A program made the translations under genes and the position numbers. The notes under the pieces are model-generated. The model was not told the DNA's origin. It did no database searches and was given only the letters and a program-made list of their open reading frames with translations. From assembly GCA_947258805.1 (NCBI GenBank), contig CAMYJV010000023.1, positions 1 to 18,778 on the forward strand: a DNA stretch of 18,778 nt, given 5' to 3'. The stretch comes from an uncultured Gammaproteobacteria bacterium. Lineage in GTDB: Bacteria; Pseudomonadota; Gammaproteobacteria; GCA-2729495. Position 1 is the first letter of the stretch, and the number at the start of each line of letters is the position of its first letter. Below, one piece after another: positions 11,598 through 16,937 of this stretch.

Positions 11598-12713
11598 GTG
11601 GTAAACGACCTGGATTCTCAATGGCTGGAACGGAGTGCCTTGCAGCGCCTGCGGGACGTATTGCACGAGCAGGGTTACCAGGTCCTGGGCCCGACCGTCC
11701 GGGACGGTGCGATCGTGCTCGACGAAATCCACACCGTCGAGGATCTGCCGATCGGCCAGCGCGACACCCAGAGCGCCGGCGTTTATTCGCTGGAGCCTGC
11801 CGGCGACGAGCGCGTGTTCGGGGTCGTGAACGGACCGGGGTCGCTCAAGCGCCTGGTGTTCGCGCCGCGGGAGTCGCTGGTCGAGGTCGAGATACGCGGA
11901 CCAGGCCAAGCGTTCACCGCCAAGCCGACCCTGCCGGAGCCAGCCAGGATTGCCGTGCTCGGCGTGCGTGCGTGCGACCTGGCCGCGCTCGCCATCCAGG
12001 ACCGCGTGTTCCTTAATGACCGCTATCCGGATCCGTACTACGCGGTGCGTCGCCGCGGCCTGTTTCTCGTCGCCGTGAACTGCACCCGCTCGGTCTCGAC
12101 GTGCTTCTGCACGTCGATGGAGACCGGTCCGGAGGCCCGCGACGGCTTCGACCTCGGCCTCACCGAACTCGATGGCGGTTTCGTCGTCCGCGCCGGCAGC
12201 CCGGTCGGGGAGGCGATCCTCGACCGCCTGGCACTGCCCGAGGCGAGCGCCGAAGCCATGCTCCAGGAACGGCGCGACCTTGCATCGTGTGCCGAGGAGA
12301 TGCAGCGCCGCTTCGACACCAGTGACCTGCCTGCGCTTTTGTACGAGAACCTCGAGCACTCGCGCTTCGAGGACGTCGCGGACCGCTGTCTCTCATGCGG
12401 CAACTGCACCATGTCTTGCCCCACCTGCTTTTGCCACGACGAGCGGGACGAACCGAGCCTGGACGGCGGCACGTCCCTGCGGGTGCGAGAGTGGGACTCC
12501 TGTTTCGATCGCGACCACGCCCAGGTCCACGGCATGAACCACCGCCCCCTCATTCGCGATCGCTATCGACAGTGGCTGGTGCACAAGTTTGCGAGCTGGA
12601 TCGACCAGTTCGGGACTTCGGGATGCGTCGGCTGCGGGCGCTGCATCACCTGGTGTCCGGTCGGGATCGATCCGACGAAGGAGATCGACGCCATCCGGAG
12701 AACACGGCGATGA
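11598..12713 (+). CDS. hyhB: Group 3b [NiFe] hydrogenase, beta subunit (4Fe-4S electron-transfer protein, HydB/HyhB; AsrA-like)
   Basis: The 371-residue protein resembles anaerobic sulfite reductase A and the beta subunit of archaeal sulfhydrogenase. The N-terminal half has VRACDLAALAIQDRVFLND and AVNCTRSVSTCFCTS. Two [4Fe-4S] ferredoxin motifs close the protein: Cys264/267/270/274 and Cys343/346/349/353 (CVGCGRCITWC, then PVGID). It relays electrons between the small subunit and the flavin subunit in the cytoplasm. The GTG start at 11598 has GGAGG six bases upstream. The stop overlaps the next ATG by ATGA, as through most of the operon. Order beta-gamma-delta-alpha is that of Pyrococcus hydBGDA. 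Confidence 0.9.
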   Translation: MVNDLDSQWLERSALQRLRDVLHEQGYQVLGPTVRDGAIVLDEIHTVEDLPIGQRDTQSAGVYSLEPAGDERVFGVVNGPGSLKRLVFAPRESLVEVEIRGPGQAFTAKPTLPEPARIAVLGVRACDLAALAIQDRVFLNDRYPDPYYAVRRRGLFLVAVNCTRSVSTCFCTSMETGPEARDGFDLGLTELDGGFVVRAGSPVGEAILDRLALPEASAEAMLQERRDLASCAEEMQRRFDTSDLPALLYENLEHSRFEDVADRCLSCGNCTMSCPTCFCHDERDEPSLDGGTSLRVREWDSCFDRDHAQVHGMNHRPLIRDRYRQWLVHKFASWIDQFGTSGCVGCGRCITWCPVGIDPTKEIDAIRRTRR

Positions 12714-13570
12714 CGGAGAGGGTGGAGACAGTTGAAAGCGCCGCGTATTGCCTCGTGCCCCAGCAGGTGGAGATCGTGGAGAAGCGCTCCTTCGCGCCCG
12801 ACATCCACTCGTACCGCCTGCGGTTCCTCGATCCCGCCGCGCGCCGCTGCTTCGATTTCCTGCCGGGCCAGTTCAACATGGTCTACGTACCCGGCGTCGG
12901 CGAGGTTGCGATCTCCATTGCCTCCGATCCGGAAGAGGAAGACCTCGAGCACATCATCCGCATCGTCGGCCGGACGACAGGCGTGATCGGCAAGCTGGAG
13001 AAGGGCGACGTTTTGGGGCTGCGCGGCCCGTATGGAACGCCCTGGCCACTGCAGGAGGCGCGCTGGAAAAACGTCCTGGTGATCACGGGCGGTCTCGGTA
13101 GTGCGCCCGTCATCGGCGCCATCGACTATATGTTCCGGCGGCGCGCCAACTACGGGCGCATCAGCGTCCTCCACGGCGTCAAAGAGGCTGCCGACCTCCT
13201 CCACCGTGATCGCTTCGAAGACTGGCGGCGGGAGCCGAATGCCGAGGTCCACCTGACGTGTGACCAGCCCGATCGCGGCTGGCGCGACCACGTGGGCTAC
13301 GTCACGACCCTGCTCGACGAGGTCGAGCTCGACCCGAGCCATCGGGTGGTCTTCATGTGCGGTCCGGAACCGATGGTCGTGTCCGCAACCCAAGCCCTGC
13401 GCAGCCGGGGGATTTCAGAGGATCGGGTATTTATCTCGCTGGAGCGAAACATGAAATGTGCGGTCGGCTTTTGTGGCCACTGCCAGTACGGGCCGGCGTT
13501 CGTCTGCAAGGATGGCCCGGTGGTTCCCTACCGACGCGTCGCGCCGTTCTTTGGAGTGAAAGGGCTATGA
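12710..13570 (+). CDS. hyhG: Group 3b [NiFe] hydrogenase, gamma subunit (FAD/NAD(P)-binding reductase)
   Basis: The 286-residue protein has a ferredoxin-reductase-like fold: a beta-barrel flavin domain with FLPGQFNMVYVPGVGEVAIS (residues 50-69), where VAISIAS stands for the flavin-binding R-x-Y-S pattern, and an NAD(P) domain with ITGGLGSAP at 125-133 and MCGPEPM further on. The C-terminus carries a [2Fe-2S] motif, Cys250-x4-Cys255-x2-Cys258-x7-Cys266 (CAVGFCGHCQYGPAFVC). This is the subunit that exchanges electrons with NAD(P). It resembles dihydroorotate dehydrogenase electron-transfer subunits (PyrK) and sulfite reductase B (AsrB). Start ATG 12710 overlaps the hyhB stop. Its stop overlaps hyhS. 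Confidence 0.9.
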   Translation: MTERVETVESAAYCLVPQQVEIVEKRSFAPDIHSYRLRFLDPAARRCFDFLPGQFNMVYVPGVGEVAISIASDPEEEDLEHIIRIVGRTTGVIGKLEKGDVLGLRGPYGTPWPLQEARWKNVLVITGGLGSAPVIGAIDYMFRRRANYGRISVLHGVKEAADLLHRDRFEDWRREPNAEVHLTCDQPDRGWRDHVGYVTTLLDEVELDPSHRVVFMCGPEPMVVSATQALRSRGISEDRVFISLERNMKCAVGFCGHCQYGPAFVCKDGPVVPYRRVAPFFGVKGL

Positions 13571-14349
13571 GCGAGCGCCCACGGCTTGGCATTTTCAAGC
13601 TCACCTCCTGCGACGGCTGCCAGGTGCAGATACTGAACCTCGACGCGCAGTTTCTCGAACTCGCCGAGAGGTTCGATGTCGCGTACTTCGCCGAGGCCTC
13701 GAGTCGCCTGGAAGACGGTCCCTATGATGTCGCTCTGGTGGAAGGGAGCGTGTCGACAGCGCACGAGATCGAGCAGATCAAACGTATCCGGGCCGGCGCC
13801 ACCCAGCTGATTGCCATCGGCGCCTGCGCCACGTCGGGCGGGATCCAGGCGCTGCGCAACGTCGCCAGCATGGCCAAGTGGCGGGATGAAACCTACCCCC
13901 ATCCCGAGTGGATCGACGCGCTCGACAAGTCCACGCCCATCAGCGCGCACGTGCCGGTGGACTACGAGATCCACGGGTGTCCCGTCGACAAGCTGCAGGT
14001 ACTCCGCGTGCTGTCCCGGGCGCTGCTCGGCACAACGCCGGACCTGCCCGGGAGCAGCGTGTGTCTGGAGTGCAAGCGGAAAGGCAACGTGTGCGTCATG
14101 GTCGCCCGGCAGATGCCCTGCATGGGGCCGGTCACCCGGGCCGGCTGCGGCGCGGTCTGCCCGTCGATGGGGCGCGACTGTTACGGCTGCTTCGGGCCGA
14201 CCCACGACCCGAACGTCGACGCCCTGGCGGACCAGCTTTCGGCGCTGGGCCTGCGGCGCCGTAACGTGGCGCGAAGATTCCGCGGCGTCACCGGCAACGA
14301 GCCGGAATTCCGCCGCCTGGCCGACCGGCTGGAGTACCGCGATGAGTGA
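13567..14349 (+). CDS. hyhS: Group 3b [NiFe] hydrogenase, delta (small) subunit
   Basis: The 260-residue protein begins LGIFKLTSCDGCQVQILNLD; Cys15, Cys18, Cys87 (GACATSGG) and Cys138 (HGCPVDK) bind the proximal [4Fe-4S] cluster. A further eight cysteines (166, 169, 176, 185, 194, 198, 205, 208) in CLECKRKGNVC, PCMGPVTRAGCGAVCPS and DCYGC can bind two more [4Fe-4S] clusters. This three-cluster layout is usual for cytoplasmic group 3 enzymes. No Tat signal is present, as expected. Start ATG 13567 overlaps the gamma stop; the alpha ATG lies eight bases within its end. Confidence 0.93.
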   Translation: MSERPRLGIFKLTSCDGCQVQILNLDAQFLELAERFDVAYFAEASSRLEDGPYDVALVEGSVSTAHEIEQIKRIRAGATQLIAIGACATSGGIQALRNVASMAKWRDETYPHPEWIDALDKSTPISAHVPVDYEIHGCPVDKLQVLRVLSRALLGTTPDLPGSSVCLECKRKGNVCVMVARQMPCMGPVTRAGCGAVCPSMGRDCYGCFGPTHDPNVDALADQLSALGLRRRNVARRFRGVTGNEPEFRRLADRLEYRDE

Positions 14350-15655
14350 ACCCCGCACCTTCGTCGTGCATCCGGTCACCCGGGTGGAAGGCCATGGCGC
14401 CCTGCACCTCACCGTCGAGGGCGAGCGTGTCACAGACCTGCGGCTCGAGATCTTCGAACCACCGCGCTTCTTCGAATCTGCCCTGCGCGGCCGGGATGTC
14501 AGCGAGCTGCCTGATCTCGTCGCGCGCATCTGCGGCATCTGCCCCGCTGCGTATCAGATGAGCGTCGTCCACGCGCTCGAGGCGATTTTCCAGGTCGAGG
14601 TGCATCCCCAGGTTCGCGCGCTGCGCCGCCTGTACTACGCCGGCGAGTGGCTCGAGAGCCACCTACTGCACATGATGCTGCTGGCCGCTCCGGACTTCCT
14701 CGGCCTCGACGACGTGCTCGGCATTGCCCGCGTGCACCCCGAAGAGGTCAACCGGGCGCTGCAACTTCGCAACCTCGGCAATCGCATCCTCAGACTGCTC
14801 GGCGGGCGGTCGGTCAATCCCGTCGGCGTGCGCATCGGCGGATTCTGGAGCCTGCCGAGCCGCGGCGAGCTCCACGCGCTGGCCGAAGACCTGCGCCGAG
14901 AGCGCGGCGGTGCCGAAGCGCTGCTGCACTGGTTCGCATCGCTCCCGGTCCCCAGGCGACCGCAGGACATCGAACTGGTCGCGATGCGCCACCCGGACGA
15001 GTATCCGATGAACGAGGGCCGCATCGTCTCGTCGCAGGGACTTGCGCTCGAGGCGAGCGAGTTCGATATGGCTTTCGAGGAGGAGCAGGTCCCGCACTCC
15101 ACGGCCATGCACTCGCGAATTCGCGGGCGTGGCTCGTACATGGTCGGCCCGCTCGCGCGCGTCATGCTCAATGCAGACCGTTTGTCGCCCACGGCCGCCG
15201 CCGCCTTCGAGGCGCTGCGCGAACGCTTCGCTACGCCGGACCCGGCCGCTTCGGTCTTCGCGCGCGGCATCGAGGTCCTCCAGGCGATCGACGAGGCGAT
15301 TCACGTGATCGACGCCTTCGAGCCGCCGCCGGCCCCCGCCGCTGACTGGTCACCCCGCGCCGGCTCGGCCAGCTGGGTCACGGAAGCGCCCCGGGGAATT
15401 CTCTACATGGCGGTGAAGACGGATGCCGTGGGTCACGTCCTGCAAATGCGCATCGTCCCGCCCACCGCGCAGAACCAGGCACGTATCGAGGACGACCTGC
15501 GGGCGCTGGCGCCCGGCATTGTAAATCTGCCGGATAGCGAAGCGCGGCGAGCCTGCGAAGCGGCGATTCGCGATTACGACCCCTGCATCTCGTGCGCCAC
15601 GCACTTCCTCAAGCTCGACATCGAGCGGCGGGAGCCGACATGCGCATCCGGGTAA
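14342..15655 (+). CDS. hyhL: Group 3b [NiFe] hydrogenase, alpha (large, catalytic) subunit
   Basis: The 437-residue protein holds the Ni-Fe(CN)2CO site. The N-terminal L1 motif is RICGICPAAYQMSVVHALE (Cys64, Cys67, His77) and the C-terminal L2 motif is DPCISCATH (Cys415, Cys418, His421), the four cysteines that hold the metals. VTRVEGHGALHLTVEG at the start is the usual large-subunit opening. After His421 a 16-residue tail remains, to be cut off by the downstream endopeptidase once Ni is inserted. Start ATG 14342 overlaps the small-subunit stop by 8 bp. The reaction is reversible H2 oxidation coupled to NAD(P); some relatives also reduce sulfur. Confidence 0.93.
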   Translation: MSEPRTFVVHPVTRVEGHGALHLTVEGERVTDLRLEIFEPPRFFESALRGRDVSELPDLVARICGICPAAYQMSVVHALEAIFQVEVHPQVRALRRLYYAGEWLESHLLHMMLLAAPDFLGLDDVLGIARVHPEEVNRALQLRNLGNRILRLLGGRSVNPVGVRIGGFWSLPSRGELHALAEDLRRERGGAEALLHWFASLPVPRRPQDIELVAMRHPDEYPMNEGRIVSSQGLALEASEFDMAFEEEQVPHSTAMHSRIRGRGSYMVGPLARVMLNADRLSPTAAAAFEALRERFATPDPAASVFARGIEVLQAIDEAIHVIDAFEPPPAPAADWSPRAGSASWVTEAPRGILYMAVKTDAVGHVLQMRIVPPTAQNQARIEDDLRALAPGIVNLPDSEARRACEAAIRDYDPCISCATHFLKLDIERREPTCASG

Positions 15656-16137
15656 TCGGCGTCGGCAGCGAGCAGGGCGACGATTCGGCAGGTCTCGTCG
15701 TCGCCGATCGGCTGAGACATTGCCCGTTGCCGGCAAACGTCGACGTCGCGGAGTGCCCCCGGCCGGGGCTCGACCTGCTGGATGAGCTGTCCGGCGCCGA
15801 TGCGGTGGTGGTGGTCGACGCAACGCAGTCGGGCAGGCCGGCCGGGACGGTCCGCCGGATCCCGATCGAGTTGCTGCAACCCCAGCGGGGCTACTCGAGC
15901 CACAGCCTGGGCGTGGCCGAAGCGCTGGAGCTGGCGAAGGCGCTCGGGCGACTCCCGCGTCATGTCGAGATCGTCGGGATCGAAGGCAGCATCGCCTGCG
16001 AGGGTACGCTCTCGCCGGCCGTTGCGAAGGGCGTCGAGGCGGCGGCCGAAGAGATCCTTGCGCTGCTCGGCGAACTGCAGCGAGAAGAGCCGAGATACAA
16101 GCCTCCGTTGGCAGCGGAGGCCCGGTCCGGCGGATAG
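15640..16137 (+). CDS. [NiFe]-hydrogenase maturation endopeptidase (HyaD/HycI/HoxW family)
   Basis: The 165-residue protein starts MRIRVIGVGSEQGDDSAGL, the normal opening GxGN-x-x-x-DDGxG of these proteases with Ser/Glu instead of Asn, and continues with VVVDATQSG (metal-binding Asp) and SSHSLGVAEAL (metal-binding His). They bind the nickel of the precursor and remove the large-subunit tail. I chose ATG 15640, with GGGAG upstream, over an upstream frame extension to 15592. It overlaps the large-subunit gene by 16 bp, so the protease is made with its target. No hypABCDEF gene lies in the window; those must be elsewhere. Confidence 0.88.
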   Translation: MRIRVIGVGSEQGDDSAGLVVADRLRHCPLPANVDVAECPRPGLDLLDELSGADAVVVVDATQSGRPAGTVRRIPIELLQPQRGYSSHSLGVAEALELAKALGRLPRHVEIVGIEGSIACEGTLSPAVAKGVEAAAEEILALLGELQREEPRYKPPLAAEARSGG

Positions 16138-16164
16138 CCGAAGCTGGAAAATTGCTGCCCGCCT

Positions 16165-16230
16165 GGTGCTGGTCATAGCTTTAGAGCTTATACAGGCGGC
16201 TGGTTTGAAAAAGGTGCAGGGCCTGTTTGT
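16165..16230. repeat. Dispersed repeat family D, copy 2, with degenerate family A half-unit
   Basis: 16165-16189 matches 5939-5963 in about 22 of 25 bases (core GGTCATAGCTTTA). It is followed at about 16208 by GAAAAAGGTGCAGGGCCTGT, a mutated family A half-unit. 16231-16330 ends in a plausible promoter zone before the cytochrome gene (TATGCT near 16287), but no -35 is convincing. Confidence 0.55.
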
Positions 16231-16330
16231 CGGACGGCGAAAAATTGAGTCCTTACCTTATTCACGCCATTACAAGCACCATCAGTTATGCTACAACACT
16301 CTCGACTTGCCGTTGACTGGAGCCCAAAAG

Positions 16331-16669
16331 ATGCGTGGTACTGCCTGGATCCTGATTGCGTTTATCGGTCTTGCCACGACGGCTATTGCCATAGCCGCCA
16401 GTCACAGCACCGCCACACCGTCTGGCGACGCGATCTACCAGGCCCACTGTGCCAATTGCCACAGCGGCGGATTTGGTGGTTTCTTCACCGGGGCACCCAA
16501 AGTCGGAAAACAGAAAGACTGGAAAGAATTGATCCCGAAGGGTGTCGATGCGTTGACGGCCAGTACAATCGCCGGCGTGGGAAAAATGGCGGCGCGCGGC
16601 GAATGTGCGACCTGCACCGATGAAGAAATCCGTGCGGCCGTCGAGTACATGCTGGAAAAAAGTCAGTAG
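16331..16669 (+). CDS. Cytochrome c5-like c-type cytochrome
   Basis: The 112-residue protein has a signal peptide (MRGTAWILIAFIGLATTAIA, to about residue 23) and a single haem motif CANCH (Cys40, Cys43, His44). Met86 in GVGKMAARG is the likely sixth ligand, and Cys92/Cys95 in GECATCTDEEI give the disulfide that marks the cytochrome c5 family, with the AAVEYML ending. It is a small periplasmic electron carrier, probably to a terminal oxidase. Ribosome site GGAG eight bases before ATG 16331. It is in the same direction as the hydrogenase genes but 193 bp away, and a cytoplasmic hydrogenase cannot reach it directly, so a functional link is not implied. Confidence 0.88.
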   Translation: MRGTAWILIAFIGLATTAIAIAASHSTATPSGDAIYQAHCANCHSGGFGGFFTGAPKVGKQKDWKELIPKGVDALTASTIAGVGKMAARGECATCTDEEIRAAVEYMLEKSQ

Positions 16670-16686
16670 CCAGACGCATCGAAGTT

Positions 16687-16720
16687 AGCAAATTTAGGGG
16701 TCGAGCAAATTTAGGGGTCG
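16687..16720. repeat. 17-bp tandem duplication at the edge of family B copy 2
   Basis: AGCAAATTTAGGGGTCG occurs twice in direct tandem (16687-16703 and 16704-16720); the second runs into the left arm of the family B palindrome. The duplicated unit contains the arm start (GGTCG), so it looks like a local amplification of the element end. Confidence 0.8.
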
Positions 16721-16799
16721 AACCGAATTTCCCCGGAATTTCCCCGCCCATGTTCGTACTAGTGTTTAGTCGCAAGACAGGGCAATTCGGTTCGACCCG
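16714..16799. repeat. Family B palindromic element, copy 2
   Basis: Left arm GGTCGAACCGAATTTCCC (16716-16733), then a short partial repeat of the arm end (CGGAATTTCCC), then the loop with CATGTTCGTACTAGTGTTTA, and right arm 16780-16797 (one mismatch). Same orientation as copy 1 at 11423-11497. The two copies enclose the hydrogenase operon and the cytochrome gene. Confidence 0.85.
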
Positions 16800-16809
16800 T
16801 ATGCCCTCT

Positions 16810-16848
16810 GTTGACGGCGCCCAGCGCTGGCGCCCGCGAAGGCACCCC
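16810..16848. repeat. Dispersed repeat family C, copy 2
   Basis: Begins TTGACGGCGCCCAGCGCTGG and includes GCGAAGGCAC; matches 5964-6004 closely. It contains the palindrome CCAGCGCTGG with flanking GGCG/CGCC, so it can fold. Confidence 0.6.
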
Positions 16849-16852
16849 AAAT

Positions 16853-16887
16853 TAAAGCCCGGCGCGCGATGAGCGCGCCGGGCTTTA
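16853..16887. terminator. Bidirectional rho-independent terminator
   Basis: A perfect 15-bp stem, TAAAGCCCGGCGCGC (16853-16867) and its complement (16873-16887), with 5-nt loop GATGA. The stem ends in short T runs on both strands. It lies between the plus-strand cytochrome gene and the minus-strand acidic protein gene, and can stop transcription from both sides. Confidence 0.9.
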
Positions 16888-16937
16888 TCACAACGGGCTG
16901 AGGCCTTTGTTACTGGCCTGGTCCCACCGGATCGGGA

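Noticed and set aside
11457..12359. 300-codon minus-strand frame across the hyhB gene
   Set aside because: Antisense to hyhB with its Cys motifs, and it also runs through the family B palindrome.
12563..13393. 276-codon minus-strand frame across hyhB/hyhG
   Set aside because: Antisense to the gamma subunit, with no domain pattern.
16331..16669. Cytochrome as electron partner of the hydrogenase
   Set aside because: The cytochrome has a signal peptide and is periplasmic while the hydrogenase has no export signal; the 193-bp gap holds repeats.
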